From contig NC_134026.1 in NCBI RefSeq assembly GCF_964204645.1, positions 24,694,650 to 24,758,649 of the forward strand: DNA of 64,000 nt. The letters are read 5' to 3'. The notes under the pieces were generated by a model. It made no database searches. It was not told the DNA's origin and saw nothing but the letters and a program-made list of their open reading frames with translations. The stretch's first letter is position 1; the number at the start of each line of letters is the position of its first letter. This DNA comes from Tubulanus polymorphus. Lineage: Eukaryota; Nemertea; Palaeonemertea; Tubulaniformes; Tubulanidae. The position numbers and the translations under genes were made by a program. Positions 10,565 through 23,138 of the stretch are shown here, piece after piece.

Positions 10565-13500
10565 ATGCCTAGTGAGGAATATGAACTTGATTGTCGAGAT
10601 GGGCACAAAGCAGGTGTCACTGAAACATTTATAACGACGGAGCCCGAGGAGGAAACATATAACCAGCTAAACGATACTAACAAATTGATATACGGGGTTG
10701 ATGATAACCCTCCCATCCACATGTCAATATTATTTTCGCTACAAGTAAGGAATTAAATTATCCATATCACCTTTTAACGCTCCCCTTTGCTGATGACAGA
10801 GGTCAATGCAGGGGGTTCAGGTTTAGGAGGGAAAAGGCACAGTTCCGCAGTTTTTGTGTAATAGATGATTATAGGGGTCCATTCACTGCATTTTGAAATT
10901 TTCCCTGACCACCCCCCCCCCCCCTCAAATATAAGGGCCCGATGAGTTCAAGTCCGGACGTCCTGAAGCCCTCTAAATCTGGCCCTTTAATGAGACTAGC
11001 TAACAAGAAAACATTTCGAAGGTTTTTCATATAGTTCGCACATAATTTGATCATTGAGTACACATCAATAAAACAATGACAGCTTGAAATTATGTTTTTC
11101 AGCAAATTTTGTTGAGTCTAAGCTCCACGATCACATTAGCGGTCATAGTAAACGATCAAATATGTGCAAAAAATTTCCCTACAGTCAGAGCAGAGATTTT
11201 GTCAACTAGTTTGGTGATTTGTGGAATCACGACTCTTATACAGAATACTGTGGGCGTACGGTTCGTATCTAATTTTCTGAAATAGGGACCCGATCTATCT
11301 AGTTAAAAACACATTAGATCTTAGGAAGAGAGTTCAAATATCCGAATAACCATAGAAGCGATAACATTAAAAACCTCATTTTCTAATGAGTAAATACAGT
11401 TTATTAACACGAACGTTTTCGGGATCATATCCCCTCATCAGGTGAAATACAAGTGAATCAAATGATTAAAAATCAAATGATCAAAAACACATTAATAACA
11501 AACAGATCATCATAAACGAAATTGATTGTATGTGAAGATGATTTTCAGCATTCATTACTACTTCAAATAATCAAATGTATGTTAACAAATTTGATCGTTC
11601 ATCGTTCCATAAATTCCTTGATATATTGATTCACTATAGAGTTCCAATATTGCAAGGCGGATGCCATAAATTTGTTCCGGCCATCGTCGCGTTGATGTCT
11701 TTAGAAAAATGGTCTTGTCCAGTAGTCAATGTCGTTAATTCAGGTATAGATTCCCACCAAGATTTTTTACAAGATCCCCCGACCTTCTTCGTATATAAGA
11801 TAATTCAGTTAAACTGATTTTGGAAGTTCTGATTCACTTTCGTAGAAACGCTCAATTCAACTATTTTAAACATATCGACCATCAACACAACCGATCCTGA
11901 CATTGTCTGGAAAATCCGCATAAGAGAGGTCCGTATAATCGATGGAAGCAATAAGATTTTGTCCTAGAACTTTTTCTTTATATAAATACGAGTTATTTCT
12001 TTCATTAGATTCAAGGTGGTGTATTGCTGGCATCAGTTGTTCAGTTGATGATTGGCTGTACAGGATTACTTGGATTAATCATTAATTTTGTCGGTCCTTT
12101 GACTATCATGCCCACTATCAGTTTAGTCGGTATTTCGATGTTCAAAGTGGCTCTAGGATTCACCCAGATAAATTGGGGAATTGCCGGCTTGTAAGTAGAG
12201 AAAATAAACACTATACACCCAATTTGTATTTGTAGACTCTACGAAATGGTGTATTTCAAATACAATTTTGAATTTCTCTTATAGGACAATTACCTTCATG
12301 CTAATGTTTACTTTATATTTGGCAAAAATAAAGATTCCTTTTTTCGTGTGGACTCGGAAAAAGGGGTTTCGAGTTGTACATTACCAAGTTTTTCAACTAT
12401 TGCCTGTAAGCATTTCTTTCCTCCAAGATTTAATGAGTATTTTGAATGATTGACATGTAGATGTAGATGATACATAATTTTCATATTCTAGGTAATATTG
12501 TCAGTGATCCTCAGTTGGTCATTGTGTGCCATATTGACGTATTTTGAAGTATTCCCAAATGATCCGTCTGAATTGGGATACGGGGCTCGAACTGACGCGT
12601 CGATACAGGCTCTTCATAATTCACAATGGTTCTATGTCCCTTATCCAGGTAGAAAATGTAAAAAATGTACAACTGAATTCCAGTTTTCTCCGAAGGAATA
12701 AAGTTCTTATACTTTCGTGCTCAGGTCAGTGGGGAACACCGACATTCAGCTTTGCCAGTTTTCTCGCGATGATGGCCGCCACTTTTTCGTCGATCATCGA
12801 ATCCGTCGGGGATTATTACGCTTCAGCGAGGATAAGCTTACAACCTCCGATACCAGCTCATGCGATTAACAGGGGAATAGCCATGGAAGGCGTTGGTGGT
12901 ATTTTGGCTGGGGCGTTCGGTTCAGGCGGCGGCGTTACTTCTTACAGTCAGAATGTGGGGGCAATTGGCTTCACAAAGGTACGCTTATGATCTAAGTCTA
13001 TACGAAAAAAACATTATATCGACATGAAGAAAATGAAGTTTATATCAGATATCTCTGTTGACCTGAGTTTTCGCCCAATTACTTTCTGAAGTTTCCCGCT
13101 GCAGGTTGCTAGTCGAAGAGTATTTCAAATAGCTGGGATAATGTTTATCCTAGCTGGAGTATTTGGTAAATTTGGTGCCATACTGACGATGATGCCCGCT
13201 CCAGTTTTAGGTGGAGTAATAACGATGACTTTTGGGATGGTGATTTCCATAGGTTTGTCGACGTTGCAATACGTCGATCTTTCTTCAAATCGGAATCACT
13301 GCATTATTGGGTTTTCAATGATGATGGGATTGATGTTACCGTCCTGGGTGAAAAATAATGAAAATTCTATAAAAACAGGTATGTAAACGTTGACAACAGG
13401 TGCATTTCGTAATGAATATTTTTATCTGTTGTAATATTTTGTGTAAATATTCCAGGAAATAACGAATTTGACCAGGCATTAAAGGTCATTCTGAGTACTG

Positions 13501-13861
13501 GTATGTTTGTTGGAGGATTGATTGGATTTGTTTTGGATAACACTGTTCCAGGTATGTATCTTAGTTTTGCTATCGAACTGGAGAATGCAGCAACCATTAG
13601 GCGATCTCATTAAGGCATTAAAAAGGTTGAACAAATTTTTACTTTTAAGGTACTGCCGAAGAACGCGGGATTTTAAAGTGGCGACAAGATGCATCAAACT
13701 CTGGGGCCCTGGCTGGCAAAGACTCTTCTTACGATCTTCCATATGTAACGCGTTGGTTGAAAAGACAGAAATGGTCAAAATATATTCCCGTCCTGCCATC
13801 ATACAAGCAGGTTGTCAATATTAGATGTTGTTCGCGTTCATGCAAAGATGTAAAACATTGA
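10565..13861 (+). CDS. SLC23/NAT-family nucleobase (or ascorbate) transporter
   Basis: Eleven exons: 10565-10744, 11103-11260, 11640-11743, 11846-11928, 12009-12190, 12285-12405, 12492-12648, 12725-12978, 13105-13378, 13456-13551, 13650-13861; 606 residues, phases consistent. A plasma-membrane carrier of the nucleobase-ascorbate family: acidic N-terminus, many hydrophobic helices, and an extracellular loop near residues 140-172 with three N-glycosylation sequons (NST, NIS, NTT). The TM8 segment [13 protein letters not shown] and HAINRGI are conserved. The family signature reads [11 protein letters not shown]. Its first residue is Q, as in purine and nucleobase carriers; SVCT ascorbate carriers have P there (family knowledge). 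The helix-1 QH pair is QQ. The C-terminus is short and cysteine-rich at its end. No gene symbol is given because assignment to SLC23A1/2 or A4 needs a tree. Confidence 0.93.
11395..11446 (-). mobile_element. Penelope-like element terminal remnant in SLC23 intron 2
   Basis: On the minus strand the segment holds CACCTGATGAGGGG, ATATGATCCCGAAAACGTTC and a downstream AATAAACTG stretch, the look of a Penelope-like retroelement terminal region carrying a hammerhead motif. No reverse transcriptase or GIY-YIG coding region is visible beside it, so this would be a solo or heavily 5'-truncated copy. Ends cannot be fixed by eye. Confidence 0.5.
11408..11444 (-). ncRNA. Minimal hammerhead ribozyme motif (type I, PLE-like)
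   Basis: Read on the minus strand: stem I CAC (11444-11442), core CTGATGA, stem II GGGG/TCCC around ATATGA, core GAAA, a palindromic AACGTT that would be helix III, cleavage-site C, then stem I partner GTG (11410-11408). All invariant core bases of a hammerhead are present in order. A helix III made of a palindrome with no proper loop is typical of Penelope-like element ribozymes, which are thought to act best as dimers (published family knowledge). Activity is not shown here. Confidence 0.6.
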
Positions 13862-16329
13862 ATGACATGCATTAGCATATAAACTAGTTTCCGGTTATTT
13901 TCAGGGTATAATTGATTATGAATGTTATTGTTTCTTCATCTACCAGGTTTAATGCCTTTCTAATTTCATATAAATACCAGCGGAAATCTGCTAGATGAAT
14001 TTACATATACATGTACTTATATTTGGAAGAATCAACTGATGTCATAGAGAAAATAATTCAAGGGTTTCAAGACTAATCTATACAAAAACGAGAATTGCAA
14101 TGTACTTCATTGTCTAATTACAAGTGAAGTGTCCTTAATCATAGGCTTCGCGGGGGTTATAAAATAACCTAGTCATTAGCACAGACAGGTGCCGAGATAA
14201 TACCAGTTTGAAGTCAAATCATTATCCATATGCCATTTATAATCATAACCAGTTGGTTGACTACGCGTTCCTCGTGCTCGGCATTTGTCCATTGTAATTT
14301 GACACGAGACATTGATCGAAGCAATTCCTATACAAATAAAGACGACAGATGACAAAAGAGACTAAGATATTTTCCAACAAATTTATTGTTAATCACATGT
14401 AAACAGTAACAAAACACAGCCATCTACACATCAGTAACTGCACGACCAAAATAAATCAAAATTGCACAATCATTCTTCATATCCAACTCATTAACTATTT
14501 AACTTCATTATCGTGAATATGATTCAATAAATACTATTGTGGAGTAAATTATAGCTTAACTTTTGAAAAACGGAGTAAACTTGAGATTTCTACGATATCT
14601 TCAGATACGTTGAAGGAATTCCAGAGCTTACCCTCAACTTAAGTAGTAGAACTAGAGGGTCTAGGGACACATAGTACCTCTTGGCGAAATCGCGAACCTA
14701 CTTGAACTCGACAATCTGACAATTCTTATATTCCGGGCCCTCTGAATGAATGCAGAAATGGAGATTTTGAAAATCACCACAAATCATAGAACATGTCTAG
14801 AATTTTGCAACTGATTGTGGTTACAAAATTTGCAGTGTCCATGGTCAATCTCATTTATGACTGTCAATGAATTTTTTGACTCCAATTCCAGGACTTACAT
14901 ATAATCGATATAAGCGTCATGCTTAAGCCAGGGATTCTGAAATCTACATTTTCCAGGCATTCTTATAATCAGTATATTTTAAGAGCTGTAAAAGTGAACT
15001 TGTATCTTCGATCTGCTTATGACTGGTGCCATTCAAGGACCATCACGATTTAATAATATTAGAGCCCATTCCATAATACACAAGGCCTTGAATTGACCGA
15101 TTCCCATTTCAAAACTTTAAAGGACCTTCAAGGACTGCTAGGAACCCTGTCATCTTGATTCTGATCAGGCCACTTATTGGGCAGTAGATGTACATAAGGT
15201 AGATACATGTATAAACCAAATATCAAGAAAATCCATTGAAATTCCAAAAATAACTGGATATTCCGTTTATTGACCGACAAAATGTGAACGCAATAACCTG
15301 CTGGGGGTATGCCCCAAAACAAGTGGGCGAAAAAGGAAACAACATGAAAATATAACATAGAGTTGTTAACATATAACCAGAATCTACGAAGACAATTGAA
15401 GGCTAAGAAATGTGAGTAGCAAAAAACGTAGGCATTAAAATGCTTTGTTGTATAAACTACTACATGTAGAGAACGCTAGAGGGATAAACACTAGTAAAAT
15501 AATACGATTAAATGCAGGTTTATATAACTATGTGAGAACTGAAAAAAGGTGTTCGGAGAGCAATGACATGAAAGGTTCACCCCTGGCGAGTATTCAAACA
15601 GTGCGGAAGCCATTTTTTCAATTCAATGTGTAAGAGGTATTATAGTCATTTATCACAGGTGCAAAATGACACAATAAGAAAGGTATGTGACTAATAAAAA
15701 GATTTTGTTGAAAGTGCTTAAATCATTCAAATTACCCTATCATCACACTTACATCTTTCAAATCTACGCAATGATTACATTAATTACAAGAAATCCTTCT
15801 CTATATATGTCTTGCTATGAAGATAGATACATGTATGAAAAAACATGACAGAAATAGAATAAGCCAAGAAAGGTATTATGGCAGGATGAGAATAGGTTTT
15901 AAACAGGTACAAATGCCCCAGAGATACGGATCAAATACACACACTACCTTTACATAAAATCTATGGACATGATTGAAATAATGATTCTTAAAATTGATTT
16001 CAATCATCAATCATCTACCCGGTAAATGAATACTGCCGAATACTATATTTAACAAAAAAAAGTAAAGAATAATAGCTAGGAGCAACAAGGTTTCATCAAT
16101 TTCATAGAAAACAGGACGGAAAGAGTATTGATAACAATGAGAATAAGCATCTATTCAGTTGGTAGGATTTACAAGATATACAAATAATAACTACTTTGGC
16201 ACTGACTACCAAACTGTACATCTAAGTTAATATTTAGATCTAAAGCTTCTTATCCACATAATACAAAATATATTCAAAAATAACTTTTTTATCTAGAACC
16301 TCCAAGATCAATCAATGGTTATTTTCAGA
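13862..16329. other. Convergent 3' intergenic region
   Basis: The SLC23 gene (plus) and the SAM/PDZ gene (minus) end toward each other here. AATAAA at 14335-14340 on the plus strand and at 14387-14382 on the minus strand are candidate poly(A) signals for the two genes, close together. The rest is AT-rich, without a protein-like frame; much of 14400-16330 may be the long 3' UTR of the minus-strand gene. Confidence 0.5.
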
Positions 16330-19300
16330 TCAGACCATATGTTGTGGTTTACTTTTCACATCATTGAATGATATATCGTCTAATACACTGGCAAGAATGT
16401 TAGGACAACGCTTAATCACCACTCCCATCAAACGGTTCAGGAACACCTTTTGACGATGATGTTCTATTACATGGTCTTTCAATGCCTGCAGGATCTCCTC
16501 CTGCAATGAGAGAACAAGTCGGGGAATGAAAGCAATCAGAAAACCAGAATGATCCATTTACTACATGCTTTTCGTTCTGGTCAAGTCAGTTGAAAATTAC
16601 TTCTATTCTTAAAATTTCCTATCAGAAATAACTCATCATTTATAGTCACAAATCACACGGGTCTACTGTGCACTCATTGAAAATACATACCTTACTGCTG
16701 TTTCTCAAACTTTCCCAAATTGGTATATCATCATTCAGCAACTCATATGGGACATCTGTAAGGCAAGTTCAAATCTTTATTGACTTGGCAGATGAATTAA
16801 CAGCAAACTATATAGAATGGAAGTACAGGCACTTACCAACATCGCGGCTTACTGCATTAGACTCAGATATTTGCTGTAGATATTCCCTCCTCTCTTTTTC
16901 AAATGCCTTAACAGCAGCAGTCTGAAATACACAACTGAGATTATAGTAATGGGTACAAACAATCAAACAAGTTGATATCCTTCCTAAAAATCCAACGCAA
17001 ATAAAGAATGGTGGATAAGAACATAGGGAATCTCACAAATATAGCTTAATCAAAACATCTAGAACTCATGAATGGTTGTATATATAACCTTTTTCTACGG
17101 TAAATGGATAAGATGCAATACATGCAACATAAAGAGAAGCACCTTAACACCATCAGATAGTCACCACATGCATGTACCACTGGTTTAGGCCCAGGCACAC
17201 ATTTTCTGTACCTTTTTCTGCAGAGCTTTAGCTAAACATTGAATCTTCGTAACGAAAGTTGTAGCATCATCCTTCATGCAGCACATAAATCAGTTTAAAA
17301 TGTTAAAATTCTAAATTGAATTCTCTTTGAAACCTTTCATCCTGACACAAAATGACAAATATCCAACGACACATTAGCTAATGGCATATTTACTACACAC
17401 ACCTTTTTATCTTTATTCCAATCGAGCTTAGTTCCTAAAAGAGCATCATAATCAACATCTTCCACTTTCAATTTTTCAAGCAGATTGTACAACTGACGCC
17501 ACTTTTTGTCTGATCCCGATAGCTGAAATACAAAAATATGAGCCCAAACATTTATCGGTATTCTTTTACAAGACTGGGATGCACAGTACTCATTTAGTAG
17601 TAATGTTAGATTCAACTAACCTGTTCTTTGGTGCTATCAAGTTCAGTATGCAAGTGATCTTTCTGTTCTTCCAACTTAGTGATTATTTTAGCATACCTGC
17701 CAAATATTAGGTGAACATTGAAAGGAGTGAATGGAAGATGGTGAATGTAAATGCACAGGTGGCTTACCTTTCATTGTCACCTTCTAATTCCTTGTTTTCA
17801 TTTAAAGCTGATGTCAAGTCATTCATAATAATGGAGAGATCTTGAGTTAGGGTTTGTAGCTGTTCTTCTTGCTCAGATGATGTTTTCTGACTTTGAGGTA
17901 GATTGCGTAATACGACTAAACGTAACGGTGGATCTAACTGACTGAGCAACTCATTAAATTCTGTCACATTCATCGCTGGGATTCCATGTCCATTCACTTC
18001 AACAATCCTGATAGAACATAAGAAATATTGCTGGATGATTAGAAAATGAACCTTAGAAGCTAATTCAAAATTAATTCAGTTAATATTGCCAGTAAATACT
18101 AAGCACACATTTGGACATAATAAACGAAAGACGTTTACTGCACCTGTCACCCTTTATCAGTGGAATGCCATCTTCAGCACAAGTCACTTGTACACCTCCA
18201 TTATTATCCTCAGTCACTAGGAAACCATGGTGATCCTTTGCCTGTATAGACACTTCAACTGCCACAGCTTCCTTTGATTCAATTTTCACAAAGCCATACA
18301 AGTTAGAATGTCCAATAGCTTCCATCCTTCTCTACAATATTACGATATCAAATTACCTTTTACCACTATATCACCTGTTGAATCAAAGAGCAAATTTTTT
18401 CTCTTTCGAAATTTCTTCTTACACGTTCTGGAACATTACGAAGTTGTGATCTTTTCATATCTGCCATTATTGTGGCCTTCTGTTGTTGAAGACTCAAAAG
18501 TAACGATTCGGCATTGGCCAATTTGTATTCTAGCTCAGCATAATCCACATTTCGGCTATCGGACAACAGACTGAAAAAAATATCAGCCAGCTCGATAAGC
18601 AAAATCTTGAAAATATGTTAAAAAATGTCATAATATAATAAAGAGTGTCGATATACGTACTTGTTCACACTACTGCTTCTTTGTAAAGACATTTTCATAT
18701 CAGTGATTGTTTCAGTGACTTTCACAATATTTCCATCCAGATTATCGAGATCAGCGGTTAAACTGTTCACTGTAGTTGTATCGTATCGCGGTGATGATTT
18801 CTGCTCTCCTGTAATCGCATCGTACGGACTTTCTATCTTATTCCAGATCTTTTCTATTTCCTATTTGAAGAAAGCGGTTATAATCGTTTTATGAATCAAT
18901 ACTGACGACTTTAAATTCACCTTAAATAGTCTTTAAATGTAAACGCAAACATTCGAAAGTGATGAGATTTTTTATCATCAGCATAGAGAAAAAACCAACT
19001 TCGCCTGTGATTGTATGTATATACACAGTAGAGACAGTACCAGTCTACTATCAGTGATCATACATGCAACAGCTGTCATCCAGGGCACTGTCAATGTAGA
19101 AAATCAATGAAAACTGAATGTTTCTAATTCATAATATTTCTCTGTACAGATTAATCTATCTATACAGCTGTATTCTTCCAATTTTAATTAAATCGATTGT
19201 CAAAGGACAATTTTTGGGTGTGTATCTTCGATCTTTCAAGATTTACTTAGGCTATTTATGGATCGTGACCCAATCAAATTTAGAAGACAGACTTATGATT

Positions 19301-22127
19301 AGTTTCTCTAATGAATATCTGCTAAATCAACTTTACAACCTTACTGTAAAACATGATTCAACCGTTCAATGTCTTATAGATGGATACCAGCATTCGTGTG
19401 TTTCAATTCAGTTAGAGAGATCTATGACTAACGGAAATTCTCATCAAAATAACTGATTGCATTTGCAAAGGCTAGAAAGTATCTATTTACTATAACATTG
19501 TGATCAAGTCATCATACCTATTTGAAATACACCAGTATAGTTAACCAGCAGTGAAATCTAGTAACAAATGAATAATGAATACAAACCTTGAATGGTAATT
19601 TAGATGAGGATATCATAATTCAGTTTGTTTGGGGATTGTCTTTATTTCCTCGGGTTTGTCTCATGTATGAGTAAGAAGTAACCGAGGAATTATGGGTAAA
19701 AACATCTGTTATAATGTGTCAGTGTTCTTTCTAAAGAAATTGTGCAAATAAAACTGACCTGGATATATGAGGGTTAGTACGAAAAAAATTAACAATAAAT
19801 CACAGGAAAAAGTGTATTAAACATACCAAATCTATTTCTGCAGATGTGTTCATTTCTAGCATAGAACGGGTACCACTAGCAATAGCCTGTGAAGACGAAA
19901 TGAAAATAACACCTTTAAATGACGCAAAATCATGTTGTGATTTCAAAAAGAAAGACAGATCATTAAAACCGGTGTTAACATATTGGGCATCTTGATTCAA
20001 AATAATTTAATTACCTCTTCTCCTCCTTCTACAACTCCTACATCAGCCGCAACTTTCAGCCGTTCTACACATCGGAGAATTTTCTGTCTCAGCGAATCTT
20101 CTGTCACACCAAGATTAACTGCAAAAATTGTTTATATCCATTAGCTTTATCGGTCTTTAAGGTAAGTGTTCAAACTGTTTCTGTGTGCTATCAAAGGAAT
20201 ACAATAGATGCTATTATCTGAATATACAGATTTTAAGTAGAGATAAGTGTAACCTTTTACCCAATACTTAAGTGCTATACTATTTTTTTTGGCTTGCAGT
20301 GCTAAGTTTCTGTCATATTTCTAGACCGGTAGTCTAAAATGCTGCTAAATGCACGCAAGGGGAATAAGTGAACTCTAACTACTGAAGGTAAAATGCAGGA
20401 GACAACACACCCAGAACTTGTGCTATGCACAATGTTCAGTGTACTACAAATGTACGAAAGAAGTGTTCAAAAAATGGGAGAATAAATAGACACACCATGC
20501 ATCACTTTTAAAATACATCCAAAACATCAGCTTTACCTGAATCCAACTGAACGAAACTGCTGCATCAAAAATACGACAATAAATTATCTTCGAAGCAGAT
20601 GATAACAAATTACTGTATATAAAACGAATGAATACATACCCAGATCATCATCATTAATCTGTAGAAGGCAAGGACCATCGATATTACTGCCTGAAAATGA
20701 ATCAAAATTTCAAACACAATCCAGTTTTTTCAACACTTAATTATTCTAGGCCTTGATCTTTCCCATTTACCTTCAAATAGGTCTTTCAAAATTTGTAGGT
20801 TTTGACGTTTACACCATAAATTTACATCATGTGCATCCCATTCAAGAACTTGACTATCTTCCATACATGTAGAATTATCTCCGCTATTGTCCATGTAAAA
20901 CGTATCTGAATCTTGGTGTGATATAGCGGCTAATGCCTCCCCACCCCCACTTAGAATTTCACCATCGAAGTCCACATAATGATATTCTTCGTTTGAAATG
21001 CGTAAATTTGATTTGATTTCAGACTCCATTGGACTGATCATAGAAATTTCATTCGGCATAACAAATTTAGTTTCTTTTAAATCATCATCCGGTATTTCTT
21101 CAGATCCGGTGTTAGAAACAAGACTGCCTAACCGTAATTTCGGAATGTTTTCATACGTATCAGACGTACCTTCGGAAATAATACTCTCATTTTCCAATAC
21201 CTTATCAATGCAATTCAACACTTCTTCAAATTCTGCTCGACTATCAACAACTTTTGACTCGGCTTCACCGCCGTTAAAATCATCTTGTAAAATGATGTCA
21301 TCGATGTTTGTAGCTTCAATCTTTTCAGTTGTACCTTCTAAATCAATAGGCCTGCTATCCAGTTCATCATTTAAAACATTTGAACCATAATAATCATCAT
21401 TGTTATTAGTAATATTAGTTTTTGCTGGAATTTCTTGACATTTCTGTACATCTTCAATCTTCAGACTGGAATCATCAATGTTCTGTAGATCTTCTTCAAT
21501 CTTTAGACTGGAATCATTAATGTTTTGAAAATTTGGAATTCCTTTAGATGCTCCTGTATTGTCATTTACGATATTTGTTTCCCACCTAAAATTAGTGTTG
21601 GAACCGCTTTGAGAAGACAGATTTTGAGGTGGCGGGGAGTCGAAAACCCCGTGAATGATCATGTTTTCGCTATCGTAATCCTGATCATAACTCACATATG
21701 AACCATTCATTTTACGCGGTGAGTTTGGTAGAGATGAGCCGCTCACCTCGGGTGGCTGAGGGGCTGCTCGTTTTTTCTTCGAATTCCAAGACTTAAACTT
21801 AAGTCCTTTCGAAGTTGACTTTTGGTGGTTTGGTAATGACTGAGTAGAACCAGTGAAATCTTCTAAACTTTTGGCAGCATGAATCTTATCCTCAGTGGAA
21901 TGATGATTAAGCTGTTGTGCACTTTGGTAATGTATACCAGCAGGGGGATCATCGACATTATTAGTTGTAAAAGAAAGACCTTCATCTGTACTTTCTACAT
22001 ATGTTATATCGTTGATCTGTTTTTGCTTTTTCTTAGAATCTTTAGGCTTTGATTTCTTCAAATCGTTTTCATTAAATGAATGCGACCATGATTTCCTCTT
22101 TGCTTTCATTCGACGGAAGAAATCCAT
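16330..22127 (-). CDS. SAM + coiled-coil + PDZ scaffold protein, unnamed
   Basis: Fourteen coding exons on the minus strand: 22127-20771, 20690-20640, 20118-20015, 19886-19827, 18860-18661, 18570-18375, 18331-18144, 18007-17768, 17696-17621, 17522-17403, 17271-17212, 16921-16837, 16755-16691, 16500-16330; 990 residues, phases consistent. The first exon alone encodes 452 residues: a basic start (MDFFRRMKAKRK), a proline stretch AAPQPPE and long low-complexity acidic sequence. A SAM domain follows at about 436-505 (LEWDAHDVNLWCKR, then CLLQINDDDLG). Charged helices at about 520-655 look coiled-coil. A PDZ domain at about 665-750 has HGFL as carboxylate loop and GDRIVEVNGHGI. More coiled coil and a basic helical tail (EEILQALKDHVIEHHRQK) close it. 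The order differs from neurabin (PDZ-coil-SAM), CNK and Shank. Probably a cortical or junction adaptor; I do not recognise the family. An acceptor just before the ATG (near 22133) implies an upstream noncoding exon. Confidence 0.86.
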
Positions 22128-22182
22128 GTTTTCTGCAAATTATTAGAATTATGAAAAGCTTGTAGTTAGCCCACATTGGTGA

Positions 22183-22253
22183 TAAGCTTTTTTTTGGGAT
22201 TATACCAACTTATTGTTTGTGAAAATATACCATCGTGAAACTAAACCAGACAC
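22183..22253 (+). repeat. Degenerate half copy of the 23 kb foldback arm
   Basis: The segment from ATAAGC through GTGAAAATATACCATCGTGAAACTAAACCAGACACGG is a diverged, gapped copy, in the same orientation, of the right arm at about 23368-23455 (GTGAAAATATCCGATCGTGAAACTAAACCACAGACAGG). The same repeat family therefore flanks the 1.2 kb region. Confidence 0.7.
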
Positions 22254-22318
22254 GGACTAATATTAGATACCGGTAGGCCTATGCCTATTGCTATGACTAT
22301 GTTTCGATGCTGCTGGAA

Positions 22319-22438
22319 CCACAGGGACTTGACAAAAAGATTTTAACCCCAGTATCTAGGTACTATACATAAAAAGACTTTTTATATATAGTAACTAGAT
22401 ACTACTGGGGTCAAAATCTTTTTGTGTCAAGTCCCTGT
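22319..22438. repeat. Foldback (inverted-repeat) element 1
   Basis: Arms of about 47 bases (22321-22366 and 22391-22438) are near-perfect inverted copies: ACAGGGACTTGACA with TGTCAAGTCCCTGT, and CCCCAGTATCTAG with CTAGATACTACTGGGG. An AT-rich loop (TACATAAAAAGACTTTTTATA) lies between. It has no coding capacity, so it is hairpin or MITE-like. Confidence 0.85.
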
Positions 22439-22604
22439 CACAGGGGCTTGTATCATAAGTTTGGGGGTGAACTGTTGCGTAGATCATCCAGTATCCCTGG
22501 TACTATATATATATAATATACTATTTCTTTTTATATATAGTACCAGGGATACTGGATGATCTAAGCTACAGTTCACCCCCAAACTTATGATACGAGCCCC
22601 TGTG
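22439..22604. repeat. Foldback (inverted-repeat) element 2
   Basis: Arms of about 70 bases are near-perfect inverted copies: CACAGGGGCTTGTATCATAAG pairs with CTTATGATACGAGCCCCTGTG, and ATCATCCAGTATCCCTGGTACT pairs with AGTACCAGGGATACTGGATGAT. The loop is (TA)-rich. It abuts element 1, and the sequence right after it (GTCCCTGTGG, 22605-22614) repeats the inverted end of element 1. Confidence 0.88.
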
Positions 22605-23138
22605 GTCCCTGTGGCTGGACCTTGTTGGAATCGGCCGAGAGAAGAGGAGAAAAAAAATGACAGTTCTTTTTTAACTGTTTTAATCGAACGTTTTAAACCA
22701 TCACATCAATCCAATAAAGCACTCACAGTTTTATATATTCAAGATTCTCTTGTCCTATGAATCACCTTTGGATAAAAACCACCGAAACAACTTTTAAAAA
22801 GTCATGGTAGTAGGGTCTACATTTCGAGTCAAATTTGACAAGGAATAAACAAGCACTAAAGCACATGCAGACCTGGCGCGATATGACCAATTCAATTAAA
22901 TACAAACTCTGCCACTCGGAGGAAGGCACGCCACGCACTCAAGCGGGTCAATGAGGACCAAATTTTTTATGCAAACCCTAAGCATTTCTCGAACCTTTCA
23001 GACGAAGACAAATAAACTAATCATGTCCTGGAATATTATGAATTTTCTTGCATAATCAACAAATCCGATCCGAAAGGTTTTCAAAATGTGTTCTTGCGAG
23101 AAAAACTTTCCGCCCGGCGCCTCCAGTAACTTGACCTG

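Noticed and set aside
10909-10924. Poly-C run and, at about 27190-27204, poly-G run
   Set aside because: Simple homopolymers in noncoding DNA; likely slippage or sequencing-sensitive sites, with no wider structure.
20998-21390. Plus-strand frame of 130 residues
   Set aside because: Lies wholly inside the first coding exon of the minus-strand SAM/PDZ gene and has no domain; a shadow frame.
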